Positions 23,646-36,137 of a stretch of DNA of 64,000 nucleotides are shown piece by piece. Origin of the DNA: Triglochin maritima (lineage: Eukaryota > Streptophyta > Magnoliopsida > Alismatales > Juncaginaceae). The notes under the pieces were generated by a model. The model had not been told where the DNA came from. It ran no database searches and saw nothing but the letters and a program-made list of their open reading frames with translations. Position numbers and translations under genes: made by a program. The stretch is from contig OY821781.1 in the NCBI GenBank assembly GCA_963682175.1, forward strand, positions 40,809,254 to 40,873,253, in the 5' to 3' direction. Each line of letters opens with the position of its first letter. The stretch's first letter is position 1.

Positions 23646-23758
23646 CAGTTTGCATATGGATGCTTGTGTCGTGTGTGGTTGGATCCGCCTCGAGGGCAAT
23701 GGGTCTCCGGCCTTTTTTGGGGCGACGGTACAGACATTGCCGGCCTGAGAGGAGGATT

Positions 23759-23834
23759 GTTGTTGTGGCTCTGAGGAGCGGGTGCCTTGTGTGCACGTTG
23801 TTGTGGCTCTGAGGAGCGGGTGCCTTGTGTGCAC
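23759..23834 (+). repeat. 38-bp exact tandem duplication in the solo LTR
   Basis: Two adjacent copies of a 38-base unit beginning GTTGTTGTGGCTCTGAGG and ending TTGTGTGCAC. Confidence 0.85.
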
Positions 23835-24680
23835 GTGTGATTGAGGGGTTGGGGTGAGAGGACCCTTGAGACCCGTGACCGATGTTTTCCGGCGGTGTCT
23901 GGTGTGCACGGGAGATTGATATGTTTTTACTGCATTTTTCATTTCATGTTTCATTACGCATATTATGTTCATATTTTAGGGGTTTGGCATACGGGGTTTC
24001 CCTAGGGGGAAACTCAGGTATTGTTTGTTTACATGTCAGGTTGTGCACGCCAGTAGGAGGTGGTGACTGCGGACAGGAGCACCCAGACCAGATCCTGTCT
24101 TTTGTTATTCGAGGTGGATGATTTTCCTTTGTACATGTGTTGTATATCTTTTGTGTTGGGTTGTAATCATCTTTGACTCTCGTATTGTACAGTTTACCAC
24201 CTTATATTATATATATACTTGTGGTTTGGTAACGACCCCAGTGTTGATTCTTATATGTTTTAAGTTTTAAATTTTCCCCTGTTTCGGGACGTTACAGTTT
24301 GAACAATTGGTCCTTCATAGTTTGCTCCTTTAATATGATTACTCAATATTCCACATGATGAAAAGAATAACGTGCTTAATTAAACAGCCATAAAATGATA
24401 TTTGCATTTGCAATTTTTGTCAAGATTCCTAAAATGCTTTGTAAGAAGTAATAGATTACAAACTGAAAAATTATTGTTCTTGATTCCTGATACAAACCAG
24501 TGAGACTTCCAAGCTTGCAAGGTTAATTATATACACCAAAAGTCACCACTTTAGGTTAAAACAAAAGAAACTACAACATATTAAGATCTACATTGTGATC
24601 AGGAAGATAATTCAAGTTCATATCTGGTCTCGAAAATGTAATGAAGAACTTGAAAAAACTGATGTCACGACGACGATCAT

Positions 24681-27600
24681 TTAACGCTTCTGAAAGTTCA
24701 TTGATTTGATCAAGTAAGCAAATATGACAGCAAAGAGAACATCGAATCCAATGACCCCGGCAGCAATGACGCCCAGAAACTCATGTTTGTATCCAAAGTA
24801 CCTCCTCACAAATGCCTCGACAGTTTCACCAGTTTCGATAGTAGTCTGTATATCCCCGAATTGAGAGGCACATAAGCCATATACCGTCCACGCTACTGGG
24901 CAACCCCAAGAATACCAACTCCACCAAATCGGAATTCTCTGCAAAAGAACAAAATATTTCATACTTTAAACCAATTGGTAGTATGTAATGGGATTTTATG
25001 ATCCACAATGATATATAGGTGTGGTTGAAGAAGAATAAGCTGCTTACCGTCCGAGGAATTACAAAGCCGGCGAATTGGTGCCAAATGTTGTAGAATATTG
25101 GTGCGACCACTGAAGATACTGTGTTGTTTGGAGTCAAACCAACTGCCATCATACCGTAAAACGTGAAGTACAGAAATGAAGTGAAAGTGAAAAAAAGGAA
25201 CCAAAAGAACTTAGCTGCTGTCCAGTTAAAATTCATTAAAGAATAGACAATTGCTGTGTATATTAGGGCCTGAAGGAAGATGTATGGAATCTCTATCACA
25301 ACCTGGGAAAAATAAAATATAAGCAAGATTACTTACTTTTGCCCAAATGTTGTGATTGTCATGTTTATAAATCAAGTTTGATTAGTGAATATTATTGTGA
25401 GAAAGAGATGTTACCTGCCCAAAAGCATATGGCAATGCTGAATACATTCCGGCGCCTTTTTCTCGGTAGAAGACTGTTCGTTCAACGTCAACAACAGGTT
25501 GAATCATTTGAGAATTTTGAACCCCAATGAACATAACAGCAGCACAAATACCACCCGCAGAATTCAGTATATCTGATCTTGAGCTCCTGCAGGTACCCCC
25601 AGCTCATTTGTTACATCAAATCAACCATATAATGGATGATAACAATTTAAATGAAAGAGTTGATTTTGGTTATCAGGTTGCTGAAGGACTTACGTTTCAG
25701 ATCCTAATCTCCAAAATATCGTTCCAAACAGCAAAGCTGTTATAGCCGTGAAAAAAATTCTTGTGGTACTGTAAGACGTATTTCGCCAATACGACTTGTG
25801 CTGCTTCCATAAGCATGCAATGTATTGTATTGATGTGGATTGTGCGTATTGGCTCGGGAAATAAAGATCGTTTGATCCAGGAGCAGGCTGGCTGAGTTCA
25901 TTAATAAGATTTTTGTTTCTCCTGCAAAAGTAATGGGAAGATGAATAATTGAATACAGAGCAGAGAAAAATCAATAGAAAGTTTGATGTAATCATACTCA
26001 AACAACTCAGAGTTCTTGTATATCTTGGCGAAGTCTAAACCCAACTTCTCTTCCTGTCCAGTGGTGGTCACTTCCAACATCCATGTTGCGGGGTTGTACC
26101 CGTCCTTTATCTTAGCCACTCCCTCGATACTCTTCACAAAATATATTTGTTAAGAAACCAAACTTGGTAAATGTTTGAGAATATAGAAAAGGGCGACTAG
26201 AATTACCTCGAAGTAGTTTATCAAGTAACAAGAATGGCGTCCGAGTGGACCTACATAGATTTCTTCCCCTCCTCGCTTGATTAGGAAAAGCTGCATGTGT
26301 GGAAAACAACAACAACAACAACAAAGGCATTGAGCATAAGATCCTATTTTTCCATACGAGGATATACTTCAAGACCACACTTGCAGTTTTTACCTCATCG
26401 AATGATTCAAAGATGTCAATACTAGGCTGGTGAATCGTACAAACAACCGTTCTTCCAGTATCAACTGTGTTCCGCACAGTCCTCATTACAATTGCAGCTG
26501 CTCGTGCATCCAGACCAGATGTAGGCTCATCCATAAAAATAATCGATGGATTTGCAACCAATTCGACAGCAATCGTTAGCCTTTTACGTTGCTCAGTTGA
26601 CAGTCCATTAACAGAAGGCAATCCCACCAATGCTTTTCTTAGAGAGTCCAGCTCTACAAGTTGCATCACCTCCTCTATGAACATCTGCCAACATATATAT
26701 CTAATATGTTTGAGAAATAACTCATTTTTTTTAGATTTTGAACAGTTGTTATTAGTATTTAATAATTTACTAGAATACAGGAAATAACGTTTTGTCAACC
26801 TTTCTTGTGGCATAGTCAACTTCCTGCGGTAGACGGAGCCATGCTGAATAGAGGAGAGATTCGTACACCGTCACATAAGGAGAATGAATGTCATTCTGCT
26901 CGCAATACCCGGATATACGAGCAAAAGTTTCCTGCTTCTTCGGATAGCCCGATATGGTTATTTTTCCATCGATGTATCCTCCAGTTTTCCTTCCAGCTAA
27001 CACATCCATCAGAGTTGTTTTACCCGCTCCACTGACGCCCATTAAGGCCGTGAGCACTCCGGGTCGGAAGGCTCCGCTTAGATTGTTTAAAAGTAGCAGT
27101 CGATCCGCTCTCATGTCTTGAGTTTTCATTTCCTGCACATTCAAATTGGTTTCAGATTTCATAATCAACTAAGGTGTATATTAAAGCATGGGTGTCCAAC
27201 TCAAAACCAACCGGTAATATGTCACAAAAACAGTATAAATTGTCAGATGTGGGATTATATTCTGTATAGTGAAAAAGAAGCAACATTTGAAGCAAGCAAC
27301 TGCAGTTGTTGTTTAGCTTACCGCAGGCATGTTTACGGAGTATTTCATGTTCTCAAACGTAATGGAAAGAGGAGTAAAAGGAAGGACCATGCCGCTCTTC
27401 TTCCCATTGATTTCATGTGAGATCTGATCATCACTTCCTGCACATTTGAAAAATGATCAATGAAATGGACTCACAACACATGGTCATGATCATGTTTGTC
27501 AATTCAACTTTACACTAAGCCTCAAAAGAGGGTCTAGATTTTTACAACAAGAGGCTATTTCGGATTGACCCTTAATCTGATATGCCCTGACATTATACTG

Positions 27601-30600
27601 ATTTCACAATTAACAAGAGGTACATATGGTGAAGCTTGAATAAATAAATGTATCTAACCTTCTGAAACAGACTGTGGAGAAGGATTATTTCCTCTTGGTA
27701 GAAGCTGAACAAGGTCTCCTGTCCTGCTTGCCTCCTTCTCTTTTAAAGCTTCTTCGGATATAACAGTCTGTCCTTTCCCAATTGCTGCAAGAAGTTCAGC
27801 AAGCGCAATGAAAAATCTCACAAACTTTTATAACTTCCGAAAAACTAAACGAATTCTAACATTCTTTCTTACGGTCAAGATACGTCAGTGCCACAACACA
27901 TAGGCCATTCAAAAGGAACACATATCCAAGCAATGCACCGACACCGATCCAGTACCAGTAAGAGTAAGGGAAAAGACCACGTACGTCCAACACTTGCACG
28001 CCCAATATTTCTCTACTTGTTGTTGAATTTACAACCTGCATGGAGTAGTTGTTTTTCGTGAAATTTGGATGCTCCACCACATTTTTAGAACTCAAGTAGT
28101 TAGGTTGGAAATGGTGGAACACTACTACAGTTTTTATTTGAGGGATGTATCGTTAAATCTTCAACAATTATTAACCAAATACTGCAAAAAAATCGCTTAT
28201 AATCAATGTATTCAATGAGTTAAGTGTTCTCACATGTTTCCAACTTTTCCCCAGAAATTCATTGACAGCAACAGCATTTTGGCCATACATCAGAGGTGAT
28301 GCCCAATAACCCCAAATCCACCAATTCCCAATATTTTCTGAAGATAGAAGACAATTCCAATGACAATGCGATACCGAAGTAAAATAAAAGGTAAAAATAG
28401 ACAAGGATCTTTACAGATCCTCCAAAAAAAAAGGGATCTGTACAAATAGATGATGATATGGTGCCATACTTCTCGACAAGGAAAATCCACCAAGTACAAC
28501 GAGCACAATCAGGGCAAATGTTCCAAGAGTATTTGCAATAACCACATCTCTTCCCACTGCAGCAATGAAACGGAAAAGCCCAAAAGCCATCTGGCTTACT
28601 AAAGTGTACACTAGAAATTGGCGAAACATCCTGCATTCATATGTGTTAATAAATCAAAGACAAAGAAAACCATGATAGTGAAAAGGAAATGAGCGGATAG
28701 CACCTCTCGACATTCGGATCAAAGCCGATCACGTAATATGTTATTCCGGTCCAAACAGCACATTCAATTACCGATATTGGAATTTTCAAAATCCAAGATG
28801 GAAGGACGTAAGACCATGCAGGGTAAAAATAAAGATCTCTTTGCTTGTAAAAAACAGGAAGCCTTGCAATGCTCATTGCAAGCTCCGCCAATCCATTAAA
28901 TAAATGGTTGAGAAGCCCAACGAACAAAGCACCTAAATAAACAAGCCCATCTTCAACTGAATCGCGGTGCATCTTCGTGCGAAAGTAGACTGTCATCGTC
29001 ACTATGGAAATGATAATAATCTGCGAACAGGTAAATATCATGGTATTGTGCATACATCTTCCAAGTTTTAGGACAAGTCGGTGAATACAAGAGGTACTTA
29101 ATTGACAAGATAACATTACACATTATTGAGATTTAAAAGCTCCTAGTTAATATCATGTAGTAAGTATTACCTGGATAATCTTAAAGATGTAAACAAATGA
29201 GTTTCTCTTCATCAGGAGATATTCCCGTGACATGCATGATTTTAGCAAATCCATCTTGCTAATACCATATTTTGAAGTTGTCAAAGCAGCTGGATGATTT
29301 TTGCTCCTGTCAAAAGGGGTGGCTAGCTCTTGTTGCAGTTTACGACCAACGTGGAACGAACGGTATGCATCTGCGAATTCCCTAATGGAAACAAAACGAT
29401 ATGGCTTGTCTTTGTTTGCCCAATACTGATGCTGGTCTTTGACTGAAGTTACCTAATTGAATTGAGTCATATTTGTTATGGATAATGTTTTTTTCTTTCT
29501 GAAGATTAAGAGAAGATATAACGACTTACTTCTTGCAAAAAATCAGCGACACCTTTCCTTTCTGGGCATTTGAATTCCATCGACTCAAAGAAGGGAATGA
29601 CGTGTTCACGTGGTCCCTGATATACAATCTGTCCTTCAGACAGTAGAATGATGTCGTCAAAAAGCTCGTACGTCTCTGGAGCCGGCTGAAGCAATGCAAT
29701 CAGTGCGGTACCGTTGAGGATATGCACGGACTGCCGAATGGAATTAACTATTTGGAAAGTTGTAGAACTGTCAAGACCAGTTGATATCTCATCCATGAAC
29801 ATTGCCTTGGAGGGTCCAACAAGCATTTCTCCTGTAAAAATTGTTCAATAACTTTATATTTCCAATTAACGTTGAAAAGATCAAATAAAACCTGTAGGCA
29901 TATTTGTTTGGTAGATACCTGTAGTTACACGTTTCTTTTGTCCACCGGAGATGCCTCTAGTCATTTGATCTCCTACCATGGTGTCTGCACAAATGTCCAA
30001 TCCTAAAATCTGTTGGATTGGTAAGGGCAAAAGTCAGTTGTTTTTCTTATTTTATGTACTTTCTCTTGCTGTGTTCGCCTTTTTTTTTGTTCTTGTTTTT
30101 CTATCTAACAGATTAAGATAAAATAAAACAAGCACCAACTTAAACTCTTACTTTCAAGATGTAGTCTGTGACCAATGCTTCCTGCCCTTTTAAAGCTGAG
30201 GCCTATAAGAACAAAAAAAAATCAGAAAACCATAAATCATTCAACCTCTATTACAGTTAAAAGACATCACAAGCATTAACAGTCACAAGAAGAGCTTCAA
30301 AATATTTCCCTTTCTTAATTATTTAACAGCTGGAACAGAAAGTTGATTTTCATTAAAAGTATCGCTCTCTACGTTCGCTCTTGGTTCTCACCTTCATATA
30401 AAGATCAATATCAGGATCTGGTTTGATGTTTGCTGCCTTCTCTCGTTTTGCCAATTCCATCAACATCTCTGCAAAAAATAGCATTTATCATGGATACTAA
30501 AATTTAAATATTTAAACTTCTTCATTTGAAACAGATGTTATTCGCTCATACCATAACGTGTCCCAATTCCTTGACATCGAGCGGAGAAAGCTAGTGTTTC

Positions 30601-31771
30601 CCTTACCGTCATTTGGCCAATGTGGACATCATTCTGACTTATATAAGCTGATGTCCTCTGTGGTACAAACTCGGTCATCTCATGTCCATTATAAGTTACC
30701 TTCCCGGAGAACTATTCACAACAAGAAACTTAAGCAGTCGCAGTTTTACATTAAAAAACAAACAACTTATAATTGAAGTTTTTTTGTGTTGATGAACACT
30801 TCTACCATATTATAAACTTCAAATTCTATATGTAAAGATCTGACAACAGATAACCAACACCTAAAGTATATTGACGTTTACCTGTAGAGTAGAATCAAGC
30901 TTTCCAGCCAAAGCAAGCAAGAAAGTCGTTTTGCCGGAACCTGGGGGACCAAGTAGAAGAGTCATCCTGCACAATGGACAGAGCCATCACCAATGAAAAC
31001 TTGAGATGACTACGAAATTCTAAATTTATAATTATGAGAAGCTTCTCACCTAGAAGGTTTAATTACACCACTAATATCGCTAAGGATAGATATCGGTCTT
31101 TTTCTACTTGGAATGATGTGAAGAAAGTTTAAAATTTCCTGTAAAGACATAAACCCCAAAATATTAGTTAATCGTTCGCAACTTTTGTGATCATACCAGA
31201 GTCGTTTCTATAGTACAAAATACCTCAATCTTATTGAGAAAAGAGTTTATGACTGTGGGAACTCCCCTGTTCCCAACGTACACTTCTGCATTCACTTTCA
31301 GATTCTCAAAACGGACTTCGATTGTTGGACTTTCAATCCCCACACTATAAAATGTAAAAGAAACAAGTTACAAACTCAAAATATGAAACACATGAATGGT
31401 TTTATAAACTAGAATAAAAGAAGAATGGATGAATGAATGAATGAATGAATGACAGCTTACCGATCCATTCGGTTCTTGAGCTTGAGAAGGAATTTCTCAT
31501 TGTCGTCCTCTGCGTCTTTGACCAGCCTTTCAAGTAAGCTCTTCCGTTCCTCGTCTCTAAGATTTAGAACATCAATTTCCTTAATCTCTCCTCCCTCCCC
31601 AGTGAGCATGCCTTTCCTTAACCGATTGTAAGTCGGCAACTTCTCTAAAGCTGCCCACTTTAGCGCCTCCTCATCGTCCTCTACTCGAGAAGACCGCGAA
31701 AACACGTCGTTCCCAGTATTTCTCCAACTACTCCTACGAAAGCTCTCCCCCAACGCACTGACACCCTCCAT
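24681..31771 (-). CDS. PDR-type ABCG transporter, copy 1 (complete, 24 exons)
   Basis: Exons, minus strand: 31771-31461, 31344-31224, 31138-31050, 30966-30882, 30711-30552, 30468-30392, 30202-30152, 30009-29919, 29831-29530, 29452-29171, 29020-28704, 28630-28470, 28337-28234, 28035-27873, 27784-27659, 27437-27322, 27132-26800, 26684-26394, 26290-26207, 26131-25998, 25921-25694, 25586-25415, 25302-25048, 24938-24681. They join in frame to 1436 aa with no stop, the normal full-size length. Order is NBD-TMD-NBD-TMD. NBD1 has Walker [10 protein letters not shown] (about 180) and signature ISGGQKKR (about 317). NBD2 has GVSGAGKTT (about 885), [15 protein letters not shown] (about 991) and [14 protein letters not shown]. 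Both TMDs and the PDR-specific [16 protein letters not shown] and [27 protein letters not shown] blocks are present. Closest in style to the PDR1/PDR12 (ABCG40) cluster, plasma-membrane exporters of terpenoids, hormones or xenobiotics; the substrate is unknown. Confidence 0.93.
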
Positions 31772-33620
31772 TGGTTCTACCGGATATTAACAGTCAAGCT
31801 CTCAAATAGCCTAGCCTTCTTAGTTCTTACTACCACCAATGCCAATTAGACCATCAAAACACTTGTATTTAAAGCCACTAAAAACAATACCAGAGACAAA
31901 AAAATAACAAAAGACACTACAGTGAATGCCAACAACCAAACATGAGATTAAGACTCAAATAAAATTTTGGGTCAGAATACAATCACAAGATGGGTCTTTT
32001 ACATGTCTGGTATTTGAATATTTTGGCGATTGAAGTTCATGTTGGCATTTCATCAGTAAATTATTGTGCATTCTCAACTGTGGCAACTTCCAAACCCAGA
32101 TGACATTTCTGAGAATTTTCTTGTGAGCATTTGAAGGTTTGATCCTCATGGTTGGTAACTTGGTTAGTATGGATTTAAGGGTTTCACGATTGGTGAAGTT
32201 AGATTTGGTATTAGGATTAATAAACTATTTCTCACGTTATCATGAATATATCATTATATCTATTTGGTAGTCAAATTGTTATATGAGCAAATTTTGAAAA
32301 GTGTCAATTGCATACAAACCCACGTAGTTTTGAGTTTTGCATATTTTCCCATAGACAGAAGTTCTCGTCCATTTGACACTTCGAGTTTAGACTATTGAAG
32401 ATAATTTACGGTAAAGATAAAACTGAGAATTTGTTAAAACTTCTAGAATCGTTTTGTTTATATACAAGTTCAGAAGTCTGATATATAAATTGACGAATTT
32501 GAAGTTCATATACCAACGATAAAGTCAATCAGAAAACAACCATTATTAACACTTTTGTTTGACAATTAGAGAGAACAAGGAAAATAATTGAAATATATGA
32601 GTAATGGTAGCTTTGTTGAAATAAATGTAATGAATGTTAAGTTTAATATATATTGGAAATCAACACCGTTACATTTTTATATAGCTTTTCTAATGGATCC
32701 TAAATTTAAAATAACCAGTTTACAAATTTACTTATACACTATTTTTGAAAACATGAATTACAAAAGTTGTGAAGATTATTTTAAAAAATAATAATCAAAG
32801 TACACCTTCATATAATTTTTCGTATACAAGAATGATTAAATAATGTTAATCAAATATGTTAAAACATTGTCAGTTCATTATCATTCCAACAACACCTACT
32901 TGTGGATCAAGATGAAGATAATGATAACTCTTAATAAAATTGGTTAAACCAGAAAAATTAAAATTATTACAAAATGATACACATAACGAATTAACTGAAT
33001 ATGTAAATAGTAAAATGTACTTAACTCCTGCATAACCAAAATCTTGTGATGTTTTATACTATTGGAAATCTAGTTGATTTCCAATAGTTTTTTTACTAGC
33101 ACGCGATTTATTAACTCATTCGACGTCAACTGTGGCATATGAGTCTACATTTAGCGCATGCAAACTTATTGTAATTTGCAATTATAATACTTAACATTAG
33201 AATTTTTAAACTTATTGTACTTAACTCTTAATACATTAAAATTGTATGTAATTTGTAAACTTATTGTACTTAATAAAATTTTACTATCGATTTGGATGGG
33301 TAGACGAGTTAGTCGGTGAGACAATGACATCGATTAACTTATTATTTTTTTGAAATCCTAATTTATCAGTGTTTTAAATTTAATCTTTGTAGGTTATTTT
33401 ATCTTAATATCTCCGGTACAAAAAATAAGACCTACAAAACAGACCGACAAGAATCCGAACCCAACCAAAACTGAAACCGACCTGACCCGAAATTGACCCT
33501 GCTCGACCAGACCTGCAACGACCCGTTTAGGCCGATGGACCCGGTACCCAGGCCTAGATATGTAGGTATGTCTGACATTATATGTTTTGAATCTACTAAT
33601 GACTTCATATCTAAACTGAA
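31772..33620. other. Upstream region of PDR copy 1, no gene recognised
   Basis: Should hold the promoter of PDR copy 1. No confident TATA box or cis-element picked. From about 33300 to 33570 the base composition changes to a C-rich, repeat-like stretch (GACCCGAAATTGACCC, CAGGCCTAGATATG) that is probably transposon-derived. Confidence 0.4.
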
Positions 33621-34690
33621 CTGCTAAACGTCACCTGCGAATTATTAAAATCTCATGTGCCAATTACCATTTTGCCATTCATTTTCCATTAATACCAATT
33701 TCGTCCCGTCTCTTAAGAGAATATTTCTCTCTTAGTTTTTATCACTCTACCAGGACCAATACTAAGGAAAATGTCTGGTGAATCATCTGAATTCAGCGAA
33801 TTAAAAAAAATCGGGTAGAGACGCCTCCCCCATTGGGGGGTCTGGCTAGGACGCCTCCCCCATAAGGGAGTTTTTTTGCAGATGCCCATGTTTTTTTAAA
33901 AAAAACTTAAAATTATACGGTGTGTTATCTCAAATTATTTCAAGTTATGTTACAAATTTCCAGTGGTGACGATGACGATGTGCCCATGAAGTATTTCCAA
34001 CATGCGAGAACACTATTAGGAGCAGTTACATAGTAGATATTATTTGTAACGTGTAATTTGTAATGACTTTGTTAATTTGTGTGATTTCTAAAATGTATAA
34101 TTTGTTTGTACGTTGTATTGTGTTACTTTCTTTACTGAACTAAAAGATTTCAAATGCAAATTTCATATGTATTGTACGTTGTATTGTATAACCACCTATA
34201 CTGGGATAAAAAAATTGCAACCATCTTTTGCCCCAAGTGACAATCTTTTGACAATTATGTATATATATATATATATATCACTTTTCTATTGTAATGTGAT
34301 ACCCAACTCCCATTTAAAACTAAAGTAAAGAAAGTAAAACAATACAACGTACGAACAAAGTACACATTAGAAATCACGCAAACTAACAAATCATTACAAA
34401 TTACATGTTACAATCAATATCTGTCACGTAACTGCTCCAAATAGCGTCCTCGTATGCTGGAAATACTTCATGACTTACCAAAAAAGTTCACTATAATTCA
34501 CTCCGTCACCACCGAAATCTTGTAACAGAACCTGAAATAATTTGAGATAACACATCGTATAAATTTAAGTTTTTTTATATAAAAAAATATGGACGTCTGC
34601 AAAATAAAATGATAATTGACACATACGATTTTAGTAATTCACGGTCGACGTTTAGTAACACCCTACTTAAACTGACTCATATTATCAGCT
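33620..34690. mobile_element. Long imperfect inverted repeat (fold-back or MITE-like element)
   Basis: Left arm (about 33625-34140) and right arm (about 34325-34665, read as complement) share in order: CTAAACGTC, GAATTA-TAAAATC, CAATTACCATTTTG or close variant, GCAGA-G-CCAT, TGTGTTATCTCAAATTATTTCA, GTGGTGACG, ATGAAGTATTTCCA, GGAGCAGTTAC, GTAATTTGTAATGA, GTGATTTCTAA and TACGTTGTATTGT. The left arm has an extra 200-base block (33690-33885) absent from the right arm; that block matches the element at 1545-1999. Target duplication not identified. Confidence 0.6.
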
Positions 34691-34699
34691 TAAAAAACA

Positions 34700-36132
34700 C
34701 AATATCAAACCATTTTGCATAAAGTCCCTTGAACTATTGTGTAATGATCTGACCACTCCTTTTATGGAAGACTTCTTTAGTGCTTTTCGCATTCTTATGC
34801 ACTTCCACAAGCAACCTCACAAAGAGAATAATGGACGACAAAGTTTCCAAGAAATGATCAACCCATGCAATTACTCTTTTGTCGTTCTGACGTCTATTGT
34901 GAATTTGTGAGTTGTATTCTTTTACCCACCTAATTTAAAAACAATAATTTACCATTTTCCATCACTTTCTTCACTCTTTTAAAGAATTCAAATTGTTTTT
35001 TAAAACATCGTGTGTTTGTCAAGAAAATAATGGAAGTGTGGAACATTAATTTTACACTCACCAATCCTTCATTTTTCCATTTGTTTAAGGGTTTTGCTAA
35101 CATTCATTCTAAAATAATTACCCATATTTTTTTTCTTCTTTTTAGCTATTTCTCGAAAAGTCCTTGAGTTTTACTTTTTCCCCCATTTGACAAATTTTTC
35201 CCACAATGATCAATCAATTTTCACAATATTTAACACTTTTAGACTAGTACTTCACTACTTCCTAAGATATAGTTAATTTTATAATCTTCTCGTACGTTAA
35301 AGACTCATTCAATGGTAGAGTATAAATAGTCATTGAATGGGGGAAAGTATTGGTTATGAGGTAATCTCTTTTGTCATCAATTTTGTCACCTCATTGAACG
35401 AAATTAAAACATCATGGCATTCATTCATTCATAAACAACAAGCTCATAAATGAGAACCTTAAGTTTTTGGTTGGTGGAGAATACTTTAATCTTTTGTAGG
35501 CTTATCCCAAGAAGATCAATGAGTCACTAATCAAGACATTAAAAACTTAGATTAAACACCAAGTATTATGTGCAAGAAAACAACACATCTGTCATGCTTC
35601 TAGAACTCAAAACTTTGACTTACATTTAGTGACAACTAAGTTTGCAATTAAACGTTTCGTGGCCTTCCATCACTCCATTCTTTTAACTTCAAAGATTGAG
35701 CCATAATCTTTCTAGAAAATCACCCATATATGATATTTGCCACATACGTAAAAACTTATGTACATGGATCTTTGATCAAGAAGAAAGAAAGTTGAATTTG
35801 AGTGGGATTCGTATTTGTAAGAAATATATTTAAGGTAAGAAGCGCATTCACAAAGGCAGACGTGTACTAGAGTTTCATATATATATTTTTGTCTTCCAAA
35901 GTTGATGAAAGTCTACTGGTGAAAGAAAATGTGTATTTGATTGTCGTCCACTCCAACAAGGGTTTGAAAATGGAGAGTTTTAAATTCACAACACACAAAA
36001 TTACGTTGTATGTTTGGTGGTGGTGTGGACGTTTGCAAAAATCTTGGAGGATTTCAAATGCTTGACTTCTGAAACTTTTGAAGATGAAATTTGTACAACA
36101 TTCACCAGGTTCGTTATGATTAAACAGTTAGA
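34700..36132. other. Intergenic, no gene recognised
   Basis: AT-rich DNA with no open frame of interest. It is the left flank of the Ty3 insertion. Confidence 0.45.
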
Positions 36133-36137
36133 GGTTG

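Larger units (their letters stand above)
22642..24296 (+). mobile_element. Solo LTR, Ty3-like, 1655 bp
   Basis: Starts TGTTACATCC and ends GGGACGTTACA, with a perfect 5-bp target duplication GTTTG at 22637-22641 and 24297-24301. Copy 2 of the duplication has the uninterrupted site (one GTTTG at 56952-56956). No internal retroelement sequence is present, so this is a solo LTR left by LTR-LTR recombination. Its 3' half (GGCATACGGGGTTTCC, AAACTCAGG, TTTCGGGACGTTACA) matches the end of the Ty3 LTR at 36138-38290, while the 5' part differs, so it is a sister family. It carries a CGGTCGACCG dyad array. Confidence 0.92.
22435..31771. repeat. Duplicated segment, copy 1 (PDR transporter unit)
   Basis: From GAAAGGAATAAGCCACA near 22435 the sequence matches 56720 onward through the 3' flank, all 23 introns that can be compared and the exons of the PDR gene. 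The only large difference is the solo LTR at 22642-24296, absent from copy 2. Introns differ by scattered substitutions and small indels, so the duplication is recent. The right boundary of the unit cannot be set because copy 2 runs out of the window. Confidence 0.9.

Noticed and set aside
28338..28469. Apparent frame disruption between GGFSLSR and [11 protein letters not shown] in the PDR genes
   Set aside because: It is a GT-AG intron; splicing restores the frame in both copies.
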